A stretch of 53,393 nucleotides of DNA from Mameliella sp. CS4 (lineage in GTDB: Bacteria; Pseudomonadota; Alphaproteobacteria; Rhodobacterales; Rhodobacteraceae): assembly GCF_019392335.1 (NCBI RefSeq), contig NZ_JAHXRQ010000027.1:1-53393 (forward strand). The letters run 5' to 3'. Position numbers and translations under genes: made by a program. Positions 41,201 to 48,743 of this stretch are shown piece after piece. How positions within the stretch are numbered: the first letter of the stretch is position 1; each line of letters starts with the position of its first letter. The notes beneath the pieces were generated by a model, which ran no database searches, was not told the DNA's origin, and saw nothing but the letters and a program-made list of their open reading frames with translations.

Positions 41201-43272
41201 TGAAAGGTGTCGTCGCCCCAGCCGCCCCAGAGATAGTCGTCCCCGGCACCGCCATAAAGCGCGTCCTTGCCATAAGAGCCGCGCATCCAGTCGTTGCCAT
41301 CGCCGCCATAGAGCGTGTCGTTGCCTTCGTTTCCCTCGACCGTGTCGTCGCCACCGCCGCCGGACACATAGTCGTCGCCGGTTTCGCCGTAGATCGAGTC
41401 GCTGCCCTCGCCGCCGGAAATGGAGTCGCCACCCTCATTGCCGTAAAGGCTGTCGTCCCCGGTGCCGCCCGTGAGGGTGTCTGCGCCGTCGCCACCGCGC
41501 AGCGTGTCGTTGTCGTCGCCGCCGTCGATCACGTCGTCGGCCTGGGTGCCGACGATGGAATCGTTCCCGGCCCCGCCTTCGACCGTGATACCGGTGCTGG
41601 CCGGACCGTACTGGCCAAAGAAATCGTCGTCCTGGTCTGTCAGGACCACATGCTCGATCTCGGAAAAGCTCAGCGTGTCGGCGCCATCCGTGGCGGTGCC
41701 GGCCTCGTCTCCGGTCATGGTCACGTCGATGCCGATGCCCAGTCCCGAAAAATCCAGCGTGTCATGGTCTGTGCCGGTGCTTACCGCCTCACCGCCCTGG
41801 ATCACGTCAGCGCCAAAACCATCGGTGACGACGATCATGTCGGCATCGGCGCCGCCGTCGATCGAATCCGCATCGGCCCCGCCATGCAGCGTGTCCTTGC
41901 CCGTGCCGCCGGTTATCGTGTCCTTGCCCGCCAGGCCATAGACCAGGTCGTCGCCGGCACCGGCGTCGATCAGGTCATCCTGGGCTTCCGGGGTGGCGGA
42001 AATGACGGTTGGTGCGTCGGTAAAGCCGGTGGTGGTGAAGGCATAGTTTGTCCCGGCACCACGGGAAGTCACGACAAAGACCAGCTCTTGCTGTTCGGAG
42101 TAGGCGAACTGGGCCCAGTGGCTTTGGTCCACGTTGGCAGAGCTGGTGCTGTCGGACTGTGCGGCCAGCTCTTCCCCGCTGTCGGTGGCAGTCAGATTGG
42201 TGCTGGCAGAGGAGAGACCCACGCTCTCCACATCTGCCGTCTGCGCGGTCACGCTTTCGGCGGTGGTGTCGATATCCTGGAAGGTGAAGGTGCCGGTGAT
42301 CTTGATCGGCTCACCGGTGGCCTGATCAAAGAATTCGAACCCCAGGGTGACGCCGGTGCCCGCGTCGACGGCGCCGTCGCGGTTGATGTAGACGGAATTG
42401 GCGTTGAACTCCAACTGGATGTTAGGATCGTCCGCATCCAGGACCGTCAACCGGGCCTGCACGACGATGCCCTCGTCCGTGACGCCGATGTTGTCATAGA
42501 CGGCATAACTGCCCACGACGCCGCTGCCGAGGTCGCCGGTCTCGCTGACCGTTGCGAAATCGAAAGAGGACAGGGTGCCGGCGTTGGCGCCCACGTCGCT
42601 GCCGTCGCCATAGATCACGTCGTCACCGCCGCCGGCGCTGATCGTATCCTGGCCCGATCCGCCTGTGATCACGTCCGCGCCGTCGCCGGTGGTGATGCTG
42701 TCGGCGCCTGTGCCGCCGTCGATGGTGTTGTCGCCGCCCAGGGCGTCGATCACGTCGGCGCCTGTGCCACCGAACAGCACGTCCGACCCGCTGTCCGAGC
42801 CAAGCGTGTCATTGCCGTCGCCGCCGAGGATCGTGTTGTTGCCGCCCGCGGCGCTGGCGACGTCGGCACCGTCGCCCAGATTGACGAAATCATTGCCGTC
42901 GATGCCGCTGACAGTGTCATTGCCATCAAGCGAGAAGATGGTGTCAGTGCCGCCGCCAAGGTCGATGTTCTCGCCCCGGTCGCTGCCGGCATAGGCATCC
43001 GAACCGTCGGGCAGGATCATGTTGGTGAAGGATTCGAACTGGGTGCTGCCGCCCAGCCATGCATCCGGCCAACCGCTGTGCCAGATATCGCCGACGGTAT
43101 AAGTGGTCGAGCCGTTGGAGATCTGCAGTTCGCCGGCACCGGCATTGTAGGACACCGAATAATTCGCGCCCAGGTTCGAGAAATCCAGCGTGTGGCCCGA
43201 ACTGCTCTGGTAAATGCTGCCCCAGAAGAAGGGCGAATTCCAGTTCGAAACTGTAACCAAATACGTCGCCAT
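38245..43272 (-). CDS. RTX (hemolysin-type Ca-binding) repeat protein with C-terminal Hint domain
   Basis: The 1675-residue protein has no classical signal peptide and is expected to leave by a type I secretion system. Residues about 1-100 form a unique N-terminal domain. Most of the rest is GGxGxDxUx calcium-binding nonapeptides (for example GGDGNDTLRGGDGADTLTGG), interrupted by beta-rich spacers. From Cys1481 (CFTPGTLIKTNKGEVDVADI) a Hint_2-type domain begins, with LVSPQHRVVM and HLVGRPGI, a combination common in roseobacters. A module of about 120 residues (GGGAYAG, DVTVTDTVGDGSG, FPNGE, PEQL) occurs twice, and a shorter FGAD/GGE/DEAGT unit three times. ATG 43272 follows GTGAGGAT. No type I exporter gene is in the window. 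Confidence 0.94.
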   Translation of the reverse strand: MATYLVTVSNWNSPFFWGSIYQSSSGHTLDFSNLGANYSVSYNAGAGELQISNGSTTYTVGDIWHSGWPDAWLGGSTQFESFTNMILPDGSDAYAGSDRGENIDLGGGTDTIFSLDGNDTVSGIDGNDFVNLGDGADVASAAGGNNTILGGDGNDTLGSDSGSDVLFGGTGADVIDALGGDNTIDGGTGADSITTGDGADVITGGSGQDTISAGGGDDVIYGDGSDVGANAGTLSSFDFATVSETGDLGSGVVGSYAVYDNIGVTDEGIVVQARLTVLDADDPNIQLEFNANSVYINRDGAVDAGTGVTLGFEFFDQATGEPIKITGTFTFQDIDTTAESVTAQTADVESVGLSSASTNLTATDSGEELAAQSDSTSSANVDQSHWAQFAYSEQQELVFVVTSRGAGTNYAFTTTGFTDAPTVISATPEAQDDLIDAGAGDDLVYGLAGKDTITGGTGKDTLHGGADADSIDGGADADMIVVTDGFGADVIQGGEAVSTGTDHDTLDFSGLGIGIDVTMTGDEAGTATDGADTLSFSEIEHVVLTDQDDDFFGQYGPASTGITVEGGAGNDSIVGTQADDVIDGGDDNDTLRGGDGADTLTGGTGDDSLYGNEGGDSISGGEGSDSIYGETGDDYVSGGGGDDTVEGNEGNDTLYGGDGNDWMRGSYGKDALYGGAGDDYLWGGWGDDTFHIENGFGNDTVDAEGVDETDGDVLDLSAVTDDLTIDLTHVNPEIGTVTDGTDTLNFNEIETIVLGSGQDTLVLGNGSGEDIVTGFAAPTDLGGGAYAGQDMLDVSGMADAGGDPVNVADVTVTDTVGDGSGDAILLFPNGEKLILVGVSASAVSSPEQLIAMGIPPVPPDYVVSGGIGDDLINDAYTGDPEGDRIDNADNATGDNDDVVLAGAGDDTIDAGAGDDTVYGEAGDDEIFLDAGLDNDSIIGGETGETEGDRINFSAISDDITVTFTGEETGTLSDGTSTTTFAEIERFQMGTGNDSVIGSDGAEHIIGNYGDDTILAGGGDDTIFSGFDNDSVSGGEGNDSLLTSSGADTVEGGAGDDTIDVGAGDGEADVVVLADGSGEDVVSSFETPTDLGGGAYAGNDLLDVSALTDLSGNPVSTEDVTVTDTVGDGSGHAILTFPNGESITLVGVPVADVQDPEQLAAMGIPLFTGDYIVEGTALGETIDTGYAGDPDGDFIDTGDGIGGSQDDTVLAYGGDDIVQAGLGDDSVLGGAGKDSLDGGTGADTLDGGDGADLLLGGAGGDLLSGGADADRVVLQDGFGADTIAGGETVTTGKDEDTLDASTLPGNVTVTYTGDEAGTISDGTDSAEFSEIEALTLGGGDDTVDATADSAGVTVFADGGDDSLIGGSGDDTLAGGTGDDTLFGGSGADSLTGGDGADTVSVGSGDVASGDGGDDVFTASADDMNGANLTVTGGESGETAGDTLNITGPAKITMTGAESGEVEWLDGSTLTFSEIENVNYTPCFTPGTLIKTNKGEVDVADITPGDRVLTRDNGYKRVLWAGSKTVGAADLATTADLRPVRIAAGALGRGVPERDMLVSPQHRVVMTGAAIELLFGEDEVLVAASHLVGRPGITRICPAEGVTYVHFMFDAHELVMSDGAWTESFQPGDLSLAGLDAEPRAELLALFPELSNAPGREAYTAARASLKAEQARLLLAA

Positions 43273-43562
43273 ACCAGCGATCCTCACCTTTGCCGAATGG
43301 CCCCCTCAAATGGGTCCGTTCCGCGGAAAATTTTCGGCGCTTAGCGCTTGACGCCAAAGACCGCAGAAATGTGGCCGCAGTTGGCCGGAACGGGGGAATT
43401 GACGCCCAGTTTGATAGCCTGAGCAGGGTTAAGACAGCCTTTCCGCCATTATCCGGTCGCAATTGTTCTGCGCGGGGGGACTCGGATCATGCAGGCGGGA
43501 GTGGCTTTGGCCTGAAGGCTCTCTGGTGAAGGTCCGGGTGGGCGGTGGCGGTGCCCGTAGGG
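43273..43562. other. 290-bp upstream region of the RTX gene
   Basis: This gap between the RTX start and the stop of the SARP-like regulator gene (both minus strand) should contain the RTX promoter. AT-rich GGAAAATTTTCGGCG with an AAAATTTT palindrome lies near 43325-43340, and a GCGCTTAGCGC inverted repeat follows it. No coding frame is supported here. Confidence 0.4.
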
Positions 43563-45173
43563 TCAGAGCAGCGCGCGGATCGGTTCCAGCAGGCCCTTGT
43601 TGCGCAGCGTGCGCACCGGGTAGCTGTCGTCGTTCACCAGCTTGTCCAGCGAGAACCCCGGCTCGATCTTGGCCAGCTTTTCGGCCACGGCCTGGGCCTT
43701 GTCCAGCTGCCCCTCCAGCGCATAAAGCGCCAGAAGGTGCCGGTGCCCGGGCCGGGACAAGGGGGCAGAGCGTACGGCGGCCTCTCCGGCCTCGATCGCT
43801 TCTTGCGGACGGTTGCAGGCAATGGCCACGATGCAGTGGCCGGTGTCCCAGTAGTGCTTGAAAGGCGAGGTCCGCGCGATCCGGCAGGCCCGTTCCGAGG
43901 CGGTGAACCCGCCCTCCATGTCACCCGACAGGATCAGGGCCTCTGACAGGGATTTCCAGGCAAAGGCGTTGGCCGGGTTCCGTTCCACCGCGTTCTGCGC
44001 AAGATCCAGAACCCCGGCCGTATCGCCCAGTGCGGTGCCGCGCACCTTGGAGATGATCGCGTGGACCAGCACATTGTCCGGGCTCAGCTCCATCGCGCGA
44101 TAGTGCAGGTCGACGGCCTCTTCCAGCAGGCCCTCCTGGTCATCTTCGGCCATTTCCATCATCTGGGTCAGCCGGATCATGCTGGCCCAGGCCAGGTAGA
44201 TGCCGTTTTCATCGCGGCGAAAGGCCTGGTCCATCAGCCCGTAGGCCTCGCGCAGGGCATCCTTTTCAAAGGAAAACATCCGGTAGAGGCCCAGCCGTGA
44301 CAGCGCCGTGGCCCGTGTTTCGGGGCGGTCCTTTTCCAGGACATGCGGCAGCTTGCCGATGATCTGGTCGGCGGCCTCGAAGACGGTGCGCGAAACGTCG
44401 ATCTCGGCGTTCAGGATATCCTCGAGCCGGTCGAGCTGTTGCAGCTTGGAATAGAGGATGCGGGCGCTGGGCTGATGGGTGGCCTTGATAAAGAGCGCGT
44501 GTCCGCCGTCGCCGTTTTCCATCAATTGAGTGCTGACAGAGATGTCGCTTGCCGGGGCGCCCTCCGGCAGGGGTATGTCAGAATCCGATTGCCGCCAGGC
44601 GCGGACCTGCTCGGCGATGTTCTCGCCGATCTGGTTGGCCAGCACCTCACCCAGCATCCTGTCACGCCCCGGGGCCTCTGTGCTGGCGCGGCAGTTGATC
44701 AGGATGCCGCGACTGTCTGTCGGGCTGGCCGACGCCAGTTTCGACAAGAGCGCGGCCCGTTCCTGCCTCAGCCAGTCCTCGAACTCCGGGTCGCGTACGT
44801 CGATGCCCTGCAGCAGCTCGACACGGTCATCCTCGGGCACCACCTCTTCGTGCAGGTCGACCGTGATGGCGCGCGTGTCCAGCGCGACAGACGACCTGTC
44901 CGCACGGATCACCTCGGCCGCGGGGCCAAGTGCATTGCGCAGCTTGGACAGGGCCTGGCGCAGGTTGGCGCTGGCCTGCTCGGGGCCGAAGGTCGACCAC
45001 AGCTTGTCCTCCAGCCAGCGGCGCGGACGGCTCATGTCGGGGCTGAGCGCCAGCATCGCCAGCAGCGCCTGGTTCTTGGCCCCCTTGATGGGCAACGTCA
45101 CGCCGTCTCCATCCCGGACCAGGAAAGGCCCGAGCACGGTGATGGTGATCCTCTGGCATTCAGGCACTGCCAT
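43563..45173 (-). CDS. SARP-like transcriptional regulator (winged helix + TPR)
   Basis: The 536-residue protein opens with an OmpR/SARP-type winged helix (ITVLGPFLVRDGDGV, GAKNQALLAMLALSPD, SANLRQALSKLRNALG, about residues 8-90), a BTAD-like segment, then a TPR-rich C-terminal half (LHYRAMELSPDNVLVHAI, DLAQNAVERNPANAFAW). There is no membrane helix. Such regulators usually control nearby genes; candidates are the RTX gene downstream and the divergent haloperoxidase gene. AGGAGAG sits just before the ATG at 45173. Confidence 0.87.
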   Translation of the reverse strand: MAVPECQRITITVLGPFLVRDGDGVTLPIKGAKNQALLAMLALSPDMSRPRRWLEDKLWSTFGPEQASANLRQALSKLRNALGPAAEVIRADRSSVALDTRAITVDLHEEVVPEDDRVELLQGIDVRDPEFEDWLRQERAALLSKLASASPTDSRGILINCRASTEAPGRDRMLGEVLANQIGENIAEQVRAWRQSDSDIPLPEGAPASDISVSTQLMENGDGGHALFIKATHQPSARILYSKLQQLDRLEDILNAEIDVSRTVFEAADQIIGKLPHVLEKDRPETRATALSRLGLYRMFSFEKDALREAYGLMDQAFRRDENGIYLAWASMIRLTQMMEMAEDDQEGLLEEAVDLHYRAMELSPDNVLVHAIISKVRGTALGDTAGVLDLAQNAVERNPANAFAWKSLSEALILSGDMEGGFTASERACRIARTSPFKHYWDTGHCIVAIACNRPQEAIEAGEAAVRSAPLSRPGHRHLLALYALEGQLDKAQAVAEKLAKIEPGFSLDKLVNDDSYPVRTLRNKGLLEPIRALL

Positions 45174-45326
45174 GCACTCTCCTCGCAACTCGCGAAAATC
45201 TAGCACCGCCGTGACAGCGCGGCAACGGACGTGAAATTTCCGTTAAAGAAAGCCGGGGTTGGCAGTTAGGCTTTGACCTGTGGCAGGCTGTGCCAAAAAC
45301 TCCGTTTAAAATTTCATGAGGATGCC

Positions 45327-46433
45327 ATGCCCGTTTCCGGTCTCTACAATTCACAGAACTCTCAGAACAGCCAAAATTCCCAGAACAGTCAGAATTCCCA
45401 AAACTCCCAGAATTCGCAGAACAGCCAGGCGGCGGAAAACTCGCAGGCGGGGCCGGACAATACCTTTGCCAGCACCGCGCTGGGCCAGGCGCGGGACGGA
45501 ACCGTGGGGTACTGGAAGGGCACGGCGGATCGCGTCCCGAAACAGGATGGCCGCAGCGGCTGGGAGGCGCTGACCGCGATGGCGACCGGCCCCCGGCGCG
45601 CGGTGATGGATGCCTGCCTGCAAGGGCTGTTCAAGGTGACCCTGGAGCCTGCGGCCAAGAGCAAGCCAGCCACGGGAACCGTGGCGTTGGGGGGCGACCC
45701 GCTGGTCACGCTGGAGGCGCCGACAAGCACCCACCTCGCGGACAAACAACTGCATTACCTGCGCACCTATGCCGACCTGCGCGGGGATCGCCTGAACGAG
45801 ATCATCATGCAGACCGGCGACATCCAGAGCTTTTTTGGTCTTGTTGGCTACATGGCCCCGGATGCGACCAAGTGGACGCTGGCGCTGAACCAGGCGATGC
45901 TGCGGCTCTGCACCGTGATCGAGATGCCCTTGAAACACGGGTTCGACGTGGCGCGCCCCATCGCCATGTCCCGAAAGGTGCAACCACTGATCCAGACGCC
46001 GGGGCATGGATCGTGGCCCTCGGGCCACGCGACAGAGGCCTTTGCCTGCGCCACGCTGCTGTCGCGGCTGTTCCTGAACGCGCCGGTCGATCCGGTCGAG
46101 CAGATCGAGGCGGGCAGCGAGTTGTTCCGCCACGCCGAACGGATCGCGATGAACCGGACCGTGGCGGGCGTGCATTTCCCCACCGACAGCATGGCAGGGG
46201 CGGTGCTGGGCGTGACCGTCGCCGAGGCGTTGATCAATCTTCTGGACGGGACACCGCAGACCCGGACGCGCGTGTTCCACGGCGCGGGTTACGACGGGGA
46301 CTTTACCCTGGCCCGCATGGCCGAGGCACTGGATACCACCCAAGAAATCGACACGGGCACCTTGTCCCTGCCGACAGGGCTGGTGCCCGGTTGGCTGGCC
46401 AAGATGTGGGACGAGGCCAAGGACGAGTGGTGA
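45327..46433 (+). CDS. Vanadium haloperoxidase/PAP2-superfamily enzyme with N-terminal (NSQ)9
   Basis: The 368-residue protein has the full PAP2/vanadium-haloperoxidase active site: K203-x6-R210-P211 (KHGFDVARP), PSGH at 231-234 with His234 as acid-base, and R277-x5-H283-x3-D287 (NRTVAGVHFPTD), where His283 would bind vanadate or form the phospho-intermediate. These enzymes either halogenate organic compounds with peroxide or dephosphorylate. The N terminus carries nine NSQ tripeptides (residues 8-34), with no signal peptide. GAGGA lies five bases before the ATG at 45327. It is divergent from the SARP-like gene and convergent with the subtilase. Confidence 0.87.
   Translation: MPVSGLYNSQNSQNSQNSQNSQNSQNSQNSQNSQAAENSQAGPDNTFASTALGQARDGTVGYWKGTADRVPKQDGRSGWEALTAMATGPRRAVMDACLQGLFKVTLEPAAKSKPATGTVALGGDPLVTLEAPTSTHLADKQLHYLRTYADLRGDRLNEIIMQTGDIQSFFGLVGYMAPDATKWTLALNQAMLRLCTVIEMPLKHGFDVARPIAMSRKVQPLIQTPGHGSWPSGHATEAFACATLLSRLFLNAPVDPVEQIEAGSELFRHAERIAMNRTVAGVHFPTDSMAGAVLGVTVAEALINLLDGTPQTRTRVFHGAGYDGDFTLARMAEALDTTQEIDTGTLSLPTGLVPGWLAKMWDEAKDEW
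45348..45428 (+). repeat. Nine tandem 9-bp units encoding (Asn-Ser-Gln)9
   Basis: Nine in-frame nonamers encode NSQ without interruption; a tenth NSQ follows after AAE. The serine codon differs among copies (TCA, TCT, AGC, TCC, AGT, TCC, TCC, TCG, AGC) and AAT/AAC and CAA/CAG also vary. The DNA repeat has thus diverged while the peptide has been kept, which argues for selection on the polar tract. Confidence 0.9.
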
Positions 46434-46440
46434 TCCGGGC

Positions 46441-48474
46441 CTAGTTGGCAGGCAGGAGGTCCGGCACGTTGACCAGCGCCTCGCCCAGCCGCGCGTCCTG
46501 CGTTCCGGTCGGCACCAGGTAGGCGGGATCGATATCCTCCAGACGGGTCGAGTCCGGGTTCTGCGTATTGGCGATGATCCGGGTCGACGACAGGGCCAGG
46601 GCCCGGGTCAGGCAACCCGCCGCGGCACTTGTCCCGGCCAGTCGCCGCGTGCTGCCGCTCAGCGTTCCGGCTGCCCGAATGCCGGTCGAAAATGGCCCGC
46701 TGCCAATGCGGGCCGCGACGCTGGGTCCGGGCAGGGACCACGATGCGCCCTCGCCGCTATAGGGGGCGGGACGATAGTTTCCGACCTCCGGCAAGGCTGT
46801 CCGGGCCGATTCCTGTGCGGCGCCGACGCTGAACACCTGCCGACAATCCGCCGCGACATAGGCATTGTGACAGCCCGCATCGCTGATCGGGCCGGTGCCG
46901 GGCGCGACATAGGCGGCGCGGCCCGCGTCCCAGTCATAGGCGGCGGGGTGATCGAGATAGCTTTGTCGTCCGCGCGCCTCGGCCCCGCGGATTGCGTCGT
47001 CGCGCTGAACCTGCATCAGGACCTCTCCTGGGCCTTGCACCGAAACGGTCCAGGCGCCGGCGGGGGCCTCCGGCTCTCCGGCCTTCTGGCCGCGCGTGGG
47101 GGCCAGCGCCAGAACGTAACAGGCCTGTTGCTCTGTCTCCTTGTCCCGTTTGCGCGCCGGGACATGATAGATGCGGGCCAGCGCGGCCCCGTCGCGCCGT
47201 TCAAGTGACCGGATCTCACCCGGTTGCAGCTGCGTCAGGCCCGAGGCTGTGCCATCCGGCGCCGTCAGGCCCACCTGCAGATCGGCAGAGGTGCCGCCCC
47301 GGCAGTGGATTTCGATGAAACTGGCGGTCTCGTCGTCGGGCTGTACGTGCCAGTCAAGGTGTTCGGGCGTGTCGCTGGGCATAAGCCGGGCGACCTGGCT
47401 GCTGCGATAGCTGTTGCCAAAGGCCCAGACCAGGCGAACCGGCTGGCCGGTGGCCTCTTCCCATGTCTGGACCTCGCGGGCCATCTGGTGCTCGACGAAA
47501 TGTGTGCCGTCCTTGGGGCCCGCCAAGACGCCCAGAGAGACGTTTACGATGACGGGTGCGGTTGCGTCCACCTTGGCGGCCTGCCGCAGGATCCAGCGTA
47601 GCCCCATGACCAGGTAGCTTTCGACCCAGGTGCCAGAGGTGTCGTCGATGCTTTCGGGCGGCAGTTGCACACCAAGCAGCGGCCAGTCGCGCGCCGGGTC
47701 AAGGCTGTCCTCGGGGTCGGCCCCGGCGGCCAAGTCAAGGACGTGGGTTCCGTGGGTCGTGGCAAATCCGGTCTCGTCGCGGGTCTTGCCGGGGTAGATC
47801 TGGGCATTCAGCGCGGCATAACTCGCGCTTTCGTCGCCGCGCGCCAGCATGTCGTCGATTTCGGCGGTGTCCAGGATGCGCCCCGCCAACGTGCCTTTGG
47901 GCGTGGTGGCCTGTTGTTCCAGCGCCTGCAGCCAGAGGGCATGAAACCGCGTGCGCCGGGGGGCTGTGCCCCGGCAGAACCGCGCATTGAGAAAGCCGAT
48001 CCCGTCGTCGATGATCCCGACGATCGGCGCGCCGGGGGTGGGCGAGGGCGGCACCGGCCCGGCGGGCTCTGGCGGCATGGGAGCGTCCGCCATCTGAACC
48101 GGGCAGCCCGAGTCGATCACCTCGAACAGGTCGTCATGCAGGTTGTCCGCCGTGCCGATGCGCCGGTACAGCATGTAGTCGTCCGGCAAGTTCGGATTGG
48201 CCTGCGGATCGTCGATGCGCGCCACAAGCGCCGCACGTTCGGTATCGTCCATGCGCAGGGGTGAGTCGTCCTGCCCGACGAGATCGCGCAGGCGGCGTCG
48301 GGCGGCCTGCATGTCATCGACGGGTTTCAGGTGCACGAAAATCGGGGCGTAGTCCGGGCCGCGGTCCGGACGCTCCGGCGGCAGCATGTCCCGGCGCAGG
48401 CCGACAAGGCGTGACCAATCAAGGCAGGCATCGCGAAACGCGTGCTCCCTGGCGTCCGTCCAGTTGATTGCCAT
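46441..48474 (-). CDS. S8 family (subtilisin-like) serine protease
   Basis: This 677-residue protease has the subtilase catalytic set: Asp156 in VGIIDDGIGFLN, His241 in TTHGTHVLDLAAG, oxyanion Asn354 in WAFGNS and Ser616 in LAGTSAAAG. A large insert lies between the oxyanion Asn and the Ser. There is no signal peptide; the first 140 residues look like a cytoplasmic helical region with a Pro-rich linker (EPAGPVPPSPTPG). The protein may act inside the cell or leave by a non-Sec route. It lies between the two haloperoxidase-like genes, convergent with one and divergent from the other, so a shared locus function is likely. Confidence 0.9.
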   Translation of the reverse strand: MAINWTDAREHAFRDACLDWSRLVGLRRDMLPPERPDRGPDYAPIFVHLKPVDDMQAARRRLRDLVGQDDSPLRMDDTERAALVARIDDPQANPNLPDDYMLYRRIGTADNLHDDLFEVIDSGCPVQMADAPMPPEPAGPVPPSPTPGAPIVGIIDDGIGFLNARFCRGTAPRRTRFHALWLQALEQQATTPKGTLAGRILDTAEIDDMLARGDESASYAALNAQIYPGKTRDETGFATTHGTHVLDLAAGADPEDSLDPARDWPLLGVQLPPESIDDTSGTWVESYLVMGLRWILRQAAKVDATAPVIVNVSLGVLAGPKDGTHFVEHQMAREVQTWEEATGQPVRLVWAFGNSYRSSQVARLMPSDTPEHLDWHVQPDDETASFIEIHCRGGTSADLQVGLTAPDGTASGLTQLQPGEIRSLERRDGAALARIYHVPARKRDKETEQQACYVLALAPTRGQKAGEPEAPAGAWTVSVQGPGEVLMQVQRDDAIRGAEARGRQSYLDHPAAYDWDAGRAAYVAPGTGPISDAGCHNAYVAADCRQVFSVGAAQESARTALPEVGNYRPAPYSGEGASWSLPGPSVAARIGSGPFSTGIRAAGTLSGSTRRLAGTSAAAGCLTRALALSSTRIIANTQNPDSTRLEDIDPAYLVPTGTQDARLGEALVNVPDLLPAN

Positions 48475-48743
48475 GTCGATCCCCCTGATCCTGAACGCGA
48501 AATCCTTCGGCTCAGCAAAGGGCCTTTTCTTCTTCCGGTCAAGGAAGCCGGGTCTGCGCCTGTCGGGATTGCGGAGAATTCACGCCACCCGGATGAGCAC
48601 ACCGCCAATTTTCGTCGGAATTTCATGCCCGTTTCACGCGGGAATTGCGCAGCATTTGCGATCCGTTCACGGGGGCATGCGCATGGTCAGGTTAACGTAC
48701 GGTCAAGTCGTGCAACAGGATGCTTCGCGCTGGGGGAATGACC
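48475..48743. promoter_or_regulatory. Divergent promoter region, subtilase / degenerate haloperoxidase
   Basis: The 269-base gap between the two divergent genes has no supported coding frame. A stretch around 48675-48710 (GGTTAACGTACGGTCAAGTC) includes the GTTAAC palindrome and is less GC-rich. It should hold promoters in both directions; exact boxes were not assigned. Confidence 0.35.

Noticed and set aside
39802..43344. Open frame of 1180 codons on the plus strand, antisense to the RTX gene
   Set aside because: It mirrors the GGxGxD repeat coding; the product is Val/Ala/Asp-rich with no recognisable domain or ribosome site. GC-rich repetitive coding leaves the complement open by chance.
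45348..45428. Tandem 9-bp units considered as a CRISPR or non-coding satellite
   Set aside because: They are contiguous, have no spacers, and stay in frame inside a gene with an intact active site.
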